Shown here in pieces: positions 38,278 to 45,827 of a DNA stretch of 64,000 nt (position 1 is the first letter of the stretch; each line of letters opens with the position of its first letter). This DNA comes from an uncultured Pseudokineococcus sp. (GTDB lineage Bacteria > Actinomycetota > Actinomycetes > Actinomycetales > Quadrisphaeraceae), in NCBI RefSeq assembly GCF_947499845.1, contig NZ_CANMPM010000007.1, positions 62,001-126,000 of the forward strand, given 5' to 3'. The notes beneath the pieces are model-generated. The model saw nothing but the letters and a program-made list of their open reading frames with translations, searched no databases and was not told the DNA's origin. A program made the translations under genes and the position numbers.

Positions 38278-40298
38278 GCCCGCGCTGGCCGTTCCGCGGC
38301 CGCCCGGGGCGCGGTGGGGCTCCGGCCGACGCCGCCCTCGGGGAGCAGGAGCAGGAGCAGCCGCGAGGGCACTTTGAGCACGACGAGCACGAGCAGGAGC
38401 ACGGGACGCAGGAGCACGGGGAGCAGGAGCACGGGGCGCCGGTGGGTCGGCGGGAGGGAGACGCGGTGGCCGAGGAGCGCGACGGCGCGGCGCGCGGCGG
38501 GTGGACCCCGCCGCCCCCGGCCGCCGACGACGGGCCCGCGACGACCGCCGAGGAGCCGGCGGCCGCCGACGCGCCGGGAGCCGGTGCCGCCGCCGCGCCC
38601 GCTGGTGCTGCGGCGGCCGGGGACGGCACCACTGCCGACGGGACGGCGGATGACGGGCCGACCGACGACGAGGGGCGTCCTGCCGGGACGGGCTCCCGCA
38701 CGCGTCCGAGCGGCCGCCGGGTCGCGGCGGCCGCCGTCGCCGTCGCGCTGGTGCTCGCCGCCGCCGGCGCCGCGGCGGCGGGCACGGCCCTGCGCGGGGA
38801 CGAGGCGCGGCGCGCAGCCCCGGCCGGCGGCGTCGTCAGCGTCGGCAGCGGCGTGGCGACGTCCTCGCTCGGCTGCCCCGGGGGTCCCGTGCCGGCGGCC
38901 GCGCCGGCCGGCACCGACGGCGACTTCGCCGCTGTCGTCACGCCGCCGGACGCGCGCCTGACGGCCGTGGCCGCGGGACTGGAGGGGCCGCTGGCGGTGG
39001 CGCCCGTGACGGCGGCCGCGTCGTCGACGACCACGGGGGCCGACCCGGCCCCGGGGGGCGGGACGCCCTCGGTGGACGGGACCGTCTCCGCGGCCGGCTC
39101 GGGCGGTGCGGCCGCCGTCTCGGCGACCGGCGTCGCGGGCGAGGCCGCGCCCTCCCTCGCGGCCCTCGCGACGACGGTGACGCCCGACGGCGACCTGCAG
39201 GGCGTCGCGGCGGCGACCTGCCCGGCGCCGACGTCGGACGCCTGGCTCGTGGGCGGGGCCACCGACGCGGGCACGAGCACGCGGCTGGTCCTCGTGAACC
39301 CCGGGTCGACGGCCGCCGAGGTGGGCGTCGAGGTGCTCACCGAGGAGGGCGTCGAGCAGCCCGCCGCCGGTCAGGGCGTCGTCGTCCCGGCGGGCCAGCG
39401 GACCGAGCTGCTCGTGGAGGGCCTCGTCGGCGGGGCGGAGGCCCTGGCCGTGCACGTGACGAGCACGGGGGGCTCGGTGGCGCCCTCGCTCGTCGTCACC
39501 CGGCTCGCGGGGCTCGTGCCGCGCGGCGTCGAGGTCGTCGCCCCCGCGGCGGCCCCCGCGCTCGCCCAGGTGGTGCCGGGCGTGGCGACCGAGGGCCGCA
39601 GCACGGCGGTGCTGCGGCTCGCCGTCCCGGGCTCCGAGCCCGCCGACGTCGAGTGGGACGTCCTGGCGGACGACGCGGGCGCCGAGGCGGCCGCGGACCT
39701 CTCGGCCGGGGCGGCCGTGCCCGCGGGCACCGTCGTCGACGTGCCGCTGGGCGGGCTGCCCGCCGGCTCGGCGGCCGTCGCGGTCCGCTCGGACGTGCCG
39801 GTCGTGGCGTCCGTCGTCCTCGAGCGCCTGTCGGGCGCCGAGGAGGCCGGGCCCGCCGACCTCGCGGTGGCGCCCGCCACCGACCCGCTGTCCGTGGGGG
39901 CGGCGCTGGCGCTGCCGACCACCGCCGCGGGGCTCACCTCGGCGGTCCTCCTCACCAACGCCTCCGAGGAGCCGGCGACCCTGTCCCTGGCGGCGGTGGC
40001 GCCGGACGGCGCCCGCGCCGACGCCGTGGAGGTCGACCTCGAGCCGCGCTCGACGGCCCGGGCGCCCGCGGGCCTGCTCGAGGGGGCGGCCGGGCTGCTC
40101 GTCACCGCCGTGGACGCCTCCGGGGCGACCGCGGCCGCCGAGGGCGCGGAGGGCGAGCCGTCGGGCGGCGTGCACGCCGCGCTGGTGCTGTCCGCCGCCG
40201 AGCCCGCGGGGGCCGTCGCCGTGGCGGTGCCGTCGGCGGTGCCGGCCGCCGCGGGGAGCACGCCCGTGCTCGTCGCGGCGCCCGGTCGCTGGCCCTAG
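38274..40298 (+). CDS. DUF5719 family membrane-anchored extracytoplasmic protein
   Basis: 674 residues. The cytoplasmic N-terminus (1-148) includes a striking Glu/Gln/His-rich stretch around residues 24-55 (EQEQEQPRGHFEHDEHEQEH) and Ala/Asp-rich sequence. One membrane helix lies near 150-172 (VAAAAVAVALVLAAAGAAAA). The outside part consists of Ala/Val-rich beta repeats such as TSTRLVLVNPGSTAAEVGVEVL, seen again at LTSAVLLTNASEEPATLSL; these Ig-like pairs are typical of DUF5719. It probably partners the coupled GT2 membrane protein. The function is unknown. Confidence 0.82.
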   Translation: MSPRWPFRGRPGRGGAPADAALGEQEQEQPRGHFEHDEHEQEHGTQEHGEQEHGAPVGRREGDAVAEERDGAARGGWTPPPPAADDGPATTAEEPAAADAPGAGAAAAPAGAAAAGDGTTADGTADDGPTDDEGRPAGTGSRTRPSGRRVAAAAVAVALVLAAAGAAAAGTALRGDEARRAAPAGGVVSVGSGVATSSLGCPGGPVPAAAPAGTDGDFAAVVTPPDARLTAVAAGLEGPLAVAPVTAAASSTTTGADPAPGGGTPSVDGTVSAAGSGGAAAVSATGVAGEAAPSLAALATTVTPDGDLQGVAAATCPAPTSDAWLVGGATDAGTSTRLVLVNPGSTAAEVGVEVLTEEGVEQPAAGQGVVVPAGQRTELLVEGLVGGAEALAVHVTSTGGSVAPSLVVTRLAGLVPRGVEVVAPAAAPALAQVVPGVATEGRSTAVLRLAVPGSEPADVEWDVLADDAGAEAAADLSAGAAVPAGTVVDVPLGGLPAGSAAVAVRSDVPVVASVVLERLSGAEEAGPADLAVAPATDPLSVGAALALPTTAAGLTSAVLLTNASEEPATLSLAAVAPDGARADAVEVDLEPRSTARAPAGLLEGAAGLLVTAVDASGATAAAEGAEGEPSGGVHAALVLSAAEPAGAVAVAVPSAVPAAAGSTPVLVAAPGRWP

Positions 40299-40380
40299 CT
40301 GCTCCTGGCCGGCTGGCCGGGGTGCGGGCGGCGGCCGGGGCGTGCGCCGCCGGCCCCGCCGTCGTCCTGGGCCGTCGTCC

Positions 40381-40911
40381 TCAGTCGTCCCGGTAGTGCG
40401 GGTCCAGGCGCTCGGGCTCGGTGCCGAGGGCGTGGGCGATCTGCTCGACGACGACGTGGTGCACGAGGTCCTCGAGGTCGCCGGCCTCGCTCGCGCGCGT
40501 CTCCACGGGGCGCCGGTAGACGACGACGCGCGCGGGACGACCGCGGTCGGCGGCGGAGAAGCGGCCGAGCGGCACGGCGTCGTCGTCCGCGCCGGTGGGG
40601 GCGGGCGGCACGTCCTCGACGGCGAACTCGATCTCCTGCAGCGGCGCGTCGAGCACCTGCTCGACGTCCTCCACGGCGTCGAGGACGAGGTCGTCGAAGC
40701 GCTCGCTGCGGGTGCGGGACGCCGGCAGGGCCGCCGGCAGCAGGGGGCCGCGCAGCCCGCGCCCGCGCCGGTCCCGGCGGCGCCGCGCCGGGCGGCGCCC
40801 CGGGGAGGTGGCGGTGGCGGGGGACGGCCCGGCGGAGGTCCCGGGGGCGCCCGCCGTGGGGGCGGCGTCGGCTCGCTCGTGCGCCGCGTGCGGCGCCTGG
40901 TCCTCCGGCAC
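40381..40911 (-). CDS. Zincin_1-family (metallopeptidase-like) protein with degenerate active site
   Basis: 176 residues, GTG start at 40911. The first 70 residues are Ala/Pro/Arg-rich. The conserved domain starts RFDDLVLDAVEDV, with FAVEDVPP and ARVVVYRRPVETRA, and ends VHHVVVEQIAHALG. Active zincin_1 members have HExxH; here the aligned residues are EQIAH (156-160), so both the first His and the catalytic Glu are missing. Synteny matches the mycobacterial gene between whiB2 and the DUF3499 gene. A peptidase role is therefore unlikely; a structural or binding role is possible. TAGCCT and GGGGGC precede the start. Confidence 0.85.
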   Translation of the reverse strand: MPEDQAPHAAHERADAAPTAGAPGTSAGPSPATATSPGRRPARRRRDRRGRGLRGPLLPAALPASRTRSERFDDLVLDAVEDVEQVLDAPLQEIEFAVEDVPPAPTGADDDAVPLGRFSAADRGRPARVVVYRRPVETRASEAGDLEDLVHHVVVEQIAHALGTEPERLDPHYRDD

Positions 40912-40923
40912 GCCCCCAGGCTA
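40912..40923 (-). promoter_or_regulatory. Leaderless-type -10 box for the metallopeptidase-like gene
   Basis: On the minus strand TAGCCT (40918-40923), then GGGGGC, then GTG at 40911. No ribosome site. Confidence 0.5.
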
Positions 40924-41063
40924 CGGCGACCGCTGGTGCTCGCAGCCCGTCGCCGCCGCCCTCGGGGCCGGGCTCCCGCGCTCCCCGTGGACGGCACGGA
41001 GGACCGCGAGGGCGGGCGGAGGGGCGGGCGGCGTGGGGGCGCGGGGCGCCCGGCGCGGGGAGG

Positions 41064-41077
41064 TAGCGTCGCCGACC
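41064..41077 (+). promoter_or_regulatory. Leaderless-type -10 box before the DUF3499 leader frame
   Basis: TAGCGT (41064-41069), 8 nt, then GTG at 41078, which opens a 17-codon frame overlapping the DUF3499 start. Confidence 0.45.
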
Positions 41078-41131
41078 GTGACGTCCTCCCCGCACGCCGG
41101 CGGCGGCCCCGCGCGCGGGGCCCGGCCGTGA
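41078..41131 (+). CDS. Possible 17-codon leader peptide coupled to DUF3499
   Basis: The GTG at 41078 follows a leaderless-type promoter and starts the frame VTSSPHAGGGPARGARP, stopping with TGA at 41129-41131. This overlaps the DUF3499 GTG at 41128 (GTGA). Ribosomes loading at the 5' end could re-initiate on DUF3499, which has no ribosome site of its own. A frameshift in the data is the main alternative. Confidence 0.35.
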   Translation: MTSSPHAGGGPARGARP

Positions 41132-41568
41132 GCTCCTCGGCCGGCGCGCGCCCCGGCCCCCCGCCCGGCGCCCGGCGGTGCTGCCGCAGCGCCTGCCCGC
41201 GCCCCGCCGTCGCGACGCTCACCTACGTGTACGCCGACTCGACGGCCGTCCTCGGCTCGCTGTCGGCCAGCCCCGAGCCGCACACCTACGACCTGTGCGC
41301 CCCGCACGCCGAGCGGCTCACCGCGCCGCGCGGCTGGGAGGTCGTGCGTCTGGCGCCGGACGTCTCGCACGAGCGCCGCAGCGACGACGACCTCCTCGCG
41401 CTCGCCGACGCCGTCCGCGACGCCGCCCGCCCGCGCGCCTCCGACGCGCAGGGCTCGGGCGCCGGCCCGGGGGGCGCGGCGCGGGGCCCGGTCGAGCCTC
41501 CCGCCCAGGAGACCGCGCGCCGCGGCCACCTGCGGGTGCTCCGCGACGCCGGAGGCCCCCGGAGCTGA
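41128..41568 (+). CDS. DUF3499 family zinc-binding-like protein
   Basis: 146 residues. The conserved part is near the N-terminus: ARRCCRSACPRPAVATLTYV, YADSTAVLGSL, then HTYDLCAPHAERLTAPRGWE. Cys19, Cys23, Cys57 and His60 look like a metal site. The C-terminal half is Ala/Gly/Arg-rich and variable. DUF3499 genes neighbour whiB2 and manB across actinobacteria. The function is unknown. The chosen start overlaps the short leader frame; the family usually begins a few residues before RRC. Confidence 0.85.
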   Translation: MSSSAGARPGPPPGARRCCRSACPRPAVATLTYVYADSTAVLGSLSASPEPHTYDLCAPHAERLTAPRGWEVVRLAPDVSHERRSDDDLLALADAVRDAARPRASDAQGSGAGPGGAARGPVEPPAQETARRGHLRVLRDAGGPRS

Positions 41569-41743
41569 GCCCGGACGACGGGCCGGACGAGGGGGCGGGA
41601 CGGGCGCCGCGCCTGTCCGGCGTCGGCCGCACCTGAGCCGTTCCGGACGGATCTGCCCGAAGGGCTCAAGGTCCTCACCCGGTCGGCCGATGGCAGGGGG
41701 GTCACGCCGCCGACGGCGGCCCGGTCGTCCTCCAGGAGCAGTC

Positions 41744-42013
41744 GTGCCCAGCAGCCGCGCCACCTCGTCCGCCCCCCGCCAGCGGCGCCGCGCCGAGCCC
41801 CCGCCGCCGCTGGGCTCCCTCACCCAGGCCGACGCCGTCACGGCGTCGTGCAGCAGCTGCGGGGCGGGGCGGGTCACGCGCCTGGCCATGACCCTCACCG
41901 ACGGCACGCCGGCCGTCTTCACCTCCTGCACGCGCTGCGAGCACCGCGGCTGGGAGGCCGACGGCGCCGTCCTGTCCATCGACGACGTCGTGGACCGCAC
42001 CCGCCGTCCCTGA
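41744..42013 (+). CDS. Small zinc-ribbon protein
   Basis: 89 residues. AGGAG at 41734-41738 with a 5-nt gap supports the GTG at 41744 over an ATG at 41690 that has no ribosome site. Two CxxC knuckles (Cys36/Cys39 in CSSCGAG, Cys62/Cys65 in CTRCEHRGW) separated by a short beta-rich stretch form a zinc ribbon like those in transcription factors of the TFIIS/RPB9 kind. A basic N-terminal tail (RQRRRAE) precedes it. It may bind nucleic acid or RNA polymerase; this is inference. It lies between DUF3499 and manB on the same strand. Confidence 0.75.
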   Translation: MPSSRATSSAPRQRRRAEPPPPLGSLTQADAVTASCSSCGAGRVTRLAMTLTDGTPAVFTSCTRCEHRGWEADGAVLSIDDVVDRTRRP

Positions 42014-42137
42014 CCGGCTGCACCGAGCCCACCGTCCTCGCCCCCCTGGGCGCCACCTCCGGCGATGCCGAGTGACGGGGCAGGCCCGTCGGGGTGGCAG
42101 CCGCCTCCGGGCACGGCCCCCGGACGGTGCCGACGGG

Positions 42138-42151
42138 TAGCCTCCGCCGAC
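42138..42151 (+). promoter_or_regulatory. Leaderless-type -10 box for manB
   Basis: TAGCCT (42138-42143), 8 nt, then the GTG at 42152. Confidence 0.5.
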
Positions 42152-43669
42152 GTGACCACGCCCCCGCCGCCGACCGACCTCTCGCACATCGTCAAGGCGT
42201 ACGACGTCCGCGGCGTCGTCCCCGACCAGTGGGACGAGCGCACGGCGCGCGCGCTGGGCGCCGCGGTGGCCGACGTCCTCGTGCTCGAGGCGGCGCACCC
42301 CGCCGGCGGCGCCGACCGGGCCGCGCCCCGCGGCCGCCGGCTCGTCGTCGGTCACGACATGCGCCCGAGCTCGCCCGGCCTCGTCGACGCCTTCGCCGCG
42401 GGCGCGCAGGACCGGGGCGTCGACGTCGTCCTCGTCGGGCTCTGCTCGACCGACGGCCTCTACTACGCGAGCGGTGCTCTGGACGCGCCCGGCGCGATGT
42501 TCACGGCGAGCCACAACCCGGCGCAGTACAACGGCGTCAAGCTCTGCCGCGCCGGCGCGCGCCCCGTCAGCCTCGACACGGGCCTGGCCGCGGTGCGCGA
42601 CCACGCCGCGGCGTCGCTGGACGCCGGCGGCCCGGAGGTCGTCGACGAGCGGGGGAGCCGCACGGAGCAGGACGTCCTGCGGGGCTACGGCGAGCACCTG
42701 CGCTCGCTCGTCGACCTGTCCGGGTCGCGGCCGCTGACCGTCGTCGTCGACGCCGGCAACGGGATGGCCGGGCTGACGGTGCCGGCGGTGCTGGGGGAGG
42801 CCGCCGGCCTCCCGGCCCTCTCGGTCGACGTGCGGCCGCTCTACTTCGAGCTCGACGGCACCTTCCCGAACCACGAGGCGAACCCGCTGGAGCCCGCCAA
42901 CCTCGTCGACCTGCAGCGTGCGGTCGTCGAGCAGGGGGCCGACCTCGGCCTCGCCTTCGACGGCGACGCCGACCGCTGCTTCGTCGTCGACGAGCGCGGC
43001 GAGGCGGTCAGCCCCAGCGCCGTCACGGCCCTCGTCGCGCTGCGCGAGATCGCCCGCGAGCGGGAGGACGACCCGGAGGCCGAGGTCGTCGTCATCCACA
43101 ACCTCATCACCTCGCGCGTCGTGCCCGAGCTCGTCGCGGGCGCCGGGGCCACGCCCGTGCGGACGCGCGTGGGGCACTCCTACATCAAGGAGGAGATGGC
43201 GCGCACCGGCGCCGTCTTCGGGGGCGAGCACTCGGCGCACTACTACTTCCGCGCGTTCTGGGGCGCCGACACCGGGATGCTCGCGGCGTTGCACGTCCTC
43301 GCCGCGTGCGGGGAGGACGAGCGGCCCCTGTCCGCGCTCGTCGCCGACTACGCCCCCTACGCCGCGAGCGGGGAGATCAACAGCGTGGTCGACGACGTGC
43401 TGGCGGCGGTCGAGCGCGTCCGCCAGGCCTACGCCGCGCGAGGCGCGGGCGTCGACGACCTCGACGGGATGACGGTGACGGCGCCCGTCGGCTCCGGCGA
43501 CGAGGAGCAGGAGGCCCCGGCGCGGGGGCCCGGCGGGCGCGCGTGGTGGTTCAACCTGCGCGCGAGCAACACCGAGCCCCTGCTGCGGCTCAACGTCGAG
43601 GGCGTCGACGCCGCGACCACGGCGGCCGTGCGCGACGAGGTCCTCGCGCTCGTGCGGGCGGACGCGTGA
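42152..43669 (+). CDS. manB: Phosphomannomutase/phosphoglucomutase
   Basis: Interconverts mannose-6-phosphate and mannose-1-phosphate (and probably the glucose phosphates), supplying GDP-mannose. The 505-residue protein begins VTTPPPPTDLSHIVKAYDVRG. Ser120 in MFTASHNPAQYNG is the phosphoserine; FDGDADRCFVVDE is the Mg2+ loop; GGEHSAHYYF is the sugar-binding loop; the C-terminus has RASNTEPLLRLNVE. It is the first of a coupled set: the stop overlaps the Trm112-like start. It is somewhat longer than typical members because of inserts near residues 50-60 and 435-465. Confidence 0.93.
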   Translation: MTTPPPPTDLSHIVKAYDVRGVVPDQWDERTARALGAAVADVLVLEAAHPAGGADRAAPRGRRLVVGHDMRPSSPGLVDAFAAGAQDRGVDVVLVGLCSTDGLYYASGALDAPGAMFTASHNPAQYNGVKLCRAGARPVSLDTGLAAVRDHAAASLDAGGPEVVDERGSRTEQDVLRGYGEHLRSLVDLSGSRPLTVVVDAGNGMAGLTVPAVLGEAAGLPALSVDVRPLYFELDGTFPNHEANPLEPANLVDLQRAVVEQGADLGLAFDGDADRCFVVDERGEAVSPSAVTALVALREIAREREDDPEAEVVVIHNLITSRVVPELVAGAGATPVRTRVGHSYIKEEMARTGAVFGGEHSAHYYFRAFWGADTGMLAALHVLAACGEDERPLSALVADYAPYAASGEINSVVDDVLAAVERVRQAYAARGAGVDDLDGMTVTAPVGSGDEEQEAPARGPGGRAWWFNLRASNTEPLLRLNVEGVDAATTAAVRDEVLALVRADA

Positions 43670-43998
43670 GCGGCGGGGGAGCGGCCCGGCGGGGCGCGCC
43701 TCCGGAGCCGCCGGCCTGGCTGCGCGAGGTGCTGCGGTGCCCGGCGACCGGGGGGCCGCTGGAGGACCGCCGCGACGCCGACGGCCGGCTCGTGGGCCTG
43801 CTCAGCACGAGCGCCGAGCCGCCGCTGCTCTACCCCGTCGTCGACGGCGTGCCCGTGCTGCTCGTCGACGAGGGCGTCCCCCAGCCGTCGTCCGGGGGCG
43901 CGCCGTCCGGGGGCGCGCCGTCCGGGGGCGCATCGTCCGGGGGCGCGCCGACCGGGATCGCGCCGTCCGGGGTGCCGGGGGAGTCCGCGGGTGGCTGA
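43666..43998 (+). CDS. Trm112-like protein with repetitive C-terminus
   Basis: 110 residues, GTG overlapping the manB stop (GTGA). Residues 17-70 (WLREVLRCPATGGPLED, LLYPVVDGVPVLLVDEGV) match the Trm112/YcaR fold, though only one of the usual four cysteines is visible (RCPATG), so zinc binding is unlikely. The last 35 residues are SGGAP-type repeats encoded by 15-bp tandem units. Such proteins sit between manB and the SIS isomerase in actinobacteria. The role is unknown. Its stop overlaps the next start by 8 nt. Confidence 0.8.
   Translation: MSGGGAARRGAPPEPPAWLREVLRCPATGGPLEDRRDADGRLVGLLSTSAEPPLLYPVVDGVPVLLVDEGVPQPSSGGAPSGGAPSGGASSGGAPTGIAPSGVPGESAGG
43890..43976 (+). repeat. 15-bp tandem repeat, about 5.8 units, in frame
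   Basis: Unit GTCCGGGGGCGCGCC begins at 43890, 43905, 43920, 43935, 43950 and 43965; the later units are degenerate. It encodes Ser-Gly-Gly-Ala-Pro repeats. The period is a multiple of 3, so copy-number change would keep the frame. Confidence 0.9.
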
Positions 43999-45142
43999 CC
44001 TCGACGAGGCGCTGCTCGACGACGCCGACCGGCTCGCGGCGGCCGACCCGGCCTCCGTGCTCCGGGCGCTCGCCGGCGCCGGCGCCCAGGTGCGCCGCGC
44101 GCTCGAGCTCGTCGAGGAGTCGCCCGCCGCCCGCTGGGGCCGGGAGGACCGCCCGCGTGCGGTCGTCGTGGCGGCGCGCGGCGGTGCGACGGTCGTGGCC
44201 GGCGCCCTCGAGGCGCTGGCCGGCCAGCGGGCCGCCGTGCCCGTCGTCGCCCGCACGGGCGCCGCGCTGCCGGCCTGGGTCGGTGCGCTCGACCTCGTCG
44301 TCGCCGTCTCCCTGTCCGGGCGCGCGGAGGCGACCGTCGCCCTCGCCGCGGAGGCGGGCCGCCGCGGTGCGCGCCTGCTGACGGTCGGCGCGGCCGGTTC
44401 TCCGCTCGAGGCCGCCTGCGCGATGGGCCGCGGCGTCCACGTGCCGCTGCCCGAGCCGGGCCGGGAGGCCACGTCGGCACCCACCTCCCGCACGGCGCTG
44501 TGGTCCCTGCTCACGCCGGCCCTGTGCGTGACGTCCTCCCTCGGCGTCCTGGCGCCGCTCGGGGACGCGTCGGCGACGGAGGCCCTCGCCGAGGTGGCCA
44601 CCGCCCTCGACGCCGAGGCGGAGGCCTGCCGGCCGGGCTCGGAGACCTTCGTCAACCCCGCCAAGGCCCTGGCCCTCGACCTGGCCGCCGACGTGCCCGT
44701 CCTGCTCGGCGACGGCGACCTCGCGGGCGTCGCGGCGCGGCGGGCCGCCTCGGTGCTCGCCCGCACCGCGCGGGTGCCCGCCGTCCACGGGCGCCTGCCC
44801 GACGACGCGGGGGACGTGGTGGCCACCTTCGGCGGCCCTTTCGCGGCGGCCGCGGAGGACGACCTCTTCGACGACCCCTTCCTCGACGGGCCCTCGCGCA
44901 GCCGCCTGCGCCTGGTGCTGCTGCGGGAGGGCACGGCCGGGGCGTCCGCGGCGGTGCTGCGCCTCGCCGAGCGCTCGGGGGTGCGCACGAGCGAGGTCGT
45001 CGCCGACGCCGGGGGCCCGCTCGCCCGCTTCGCCCAGCTCGTCGCGCGCACCGACTTCGCCGCGGCCTACCTCGCCCTGGCCACCGGGCTGGACCCGGCG
45101 ACCTCCCCGCACGTCGCGGAGCTGAGGGACGCCCTCGGGTGA
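43991..45142 (+). CDS. SIS-domain protein, phosphoglucose/phosphomannose isomerase-like (TobH family)
   Basis: 383 residues, GTG start 8 nt inside the previous gene. The N-terminal SIS lobe has RAVVVAARGGATVVAGALEAL and VVAVSLSGRAEATVALAAEA, where SLSG replaces the usual SxSG phosphate loop. The second lobe covers NPAKALALDLAADVPVLLGD and LRLVLLREG. The family is found with manB and manA and is thought to isomerise hexose phosphates, though several actinobacterial members lack proven activity. It is third in the coupled manB set. A hairpin overlaps its stop. Confidence 0.83.
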   Translation: MADLDEALLDDADRLAAADPASVLRALAGAGAQVRRALELVEESPAARWGREDRPRAVVVAARGGATVVAGALEALAGQRAAVPVVARTGAALPAWVGALDLVVAVSLSGRAEATVALAAEAGRRGARLLTVGAAGSPLEAACAMGRGVHVPLPEPGREATSAPTSRTALWSLLTPALCVTSSLGVLAPLGDASATEALAEVATALDAEAEACRPGSETFVNPAKALALDLAADVPVLLGDGDLAGVAARRAASVLARTARVPAVHGRLPDDAGDVVATFGGPFAAAAEDDLFDDPFLDGPSRSRLRLVLLREGTAGASAAVLRLAERSGVRTSEVVADAGGPLARFAQLVARTDFAAAYLALATGLDPATSPHVAELRDALG

Positions 45143-45154
45143 TCCGCTCACCCG
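45136..45154 (+). terminator. Hairpin over the stop of the SIS gene
   Basis: Stem CGGGTGA and TCACCCG with loop TCCGC. It includes the TGA stop and is the probable end of the manB set. Confidence 0.45.
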
Positions 45155-45247
45155 GCCGGAGCAGGGGCCTCCGCTGTCCGGGTGAGCGTGGCGGCTCGTC
45201 GACCCGGACCCCTCCAGGGGAGGGGAGGGCCTGCCGAGGCCTCGACC

Positions 45248-45664
45248 ATGGCGACGAGCGAGAGCACCCACGAGGCGGCGACGGCAGCGGCGGCGGACGC
45301 GCCCGCCGGGAGCACCCTGGCGGCCGAGCGGCCCGTCCCGCGGCAGCATGTCGCCGTGGACCCCGTCGTCGTGGACCCCGCCGCCCCGTCGCGCGCCACC
45401 GCCGAGCGCGCCGACGCCGAGCGCGCCGCGGTGGAGCACGCCTTCGAGCGCCCGGCCACGGCCGGGGCGCCCGCGCCGACGGCCTGGGTCGTCGACCTGT
45501 GCGACGACGTGCGGCCCTCGGCGGACGACGTCCGGTCGGCGGGGCCTGCCGGCGCGGCGACGCGCGGCACCGCCCTGCAGGCGATGGCGGGCTGGGGCGG
45601 CGCCCTGGTCCTCGGCGCCGCGTGCTGGGCGGGCGCGCTCACCGTGCTGACCCGCGTCCTCTGA
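45248..45664 (+). CDS. Hypothetical membrane-tail protein
   Basis: 138 residues from the ATG at 45248. The first 105 residues are Ala/Glu/Pro-rich and lack motifs, except a more structured TAWVVDLCDDVRPSADDVR. The last 30 (MAGWGGALVLGAACWAGALT) form one membrane helix, so it may be tail-anchored. There is no clear ribosome site; an in-frame GTG at 45182 is an alternative. It lies between the SIS gene and ahcY. Coding is supported by third-position GC and the clean helix, but I do not recognise it. Confidence 0.5.
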   Translation: MATSESTHEAATAAAADAPAGSTLAAERPVPRQHVAVDPVVVDPAAPSRATAERADAERAAVEHAFERPATAGAPAPTAWVVDLCDDVRPSADDVRSAGPAGAATRGTALQAMAGWGGALVLGAACWAGALTVLTRVL

Positions 45665-45740
45665 CCGGCCCCCCAGCGCGCCCCGAGGGGTGGCGGGTCG
45701 ACGGGGGAGGGACGACCCGGTCTCGTCGGCAACGGCGGAG

Positions 45741-45822
45741 TAGGCTCGCCGGTGCCCGGCGTCGGTGGAGACCGCAGGCCCAGAGGGGCTGCGCCGGTGA
45801 CCTGACCGCCCCTCCCGGAGGA
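45741..45822 (+). promoter_or_regulatory. Candidate -10 box, leader and ribosome site for ahcY
   Basis: TAGGCT at 45741-45746 may be the -10 box. GGAGGA lies near 45817-45822, about 5 nt before the GTG at 45828. The roughly 75-nt leader between them does not show the conserved segments of the SAH riboswitch. Confidence 0.4.
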
Positions 45823-45827
45823 CTCCC

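Noticed and set aside
40299-40380. Terminator after the DUF5719 gene
   Set aside because: GC-rich inverted segments exist but only as short, poorly aligned stems. The 82-nt gap holds nothing I can support.
45741-45827. SAH riboswitch upstream of ahcY
   Set aside because: The gene context fits, but the leader lacks the conserved core segments I know from that riboswitch, and it is short. A covariance search would be decisive.
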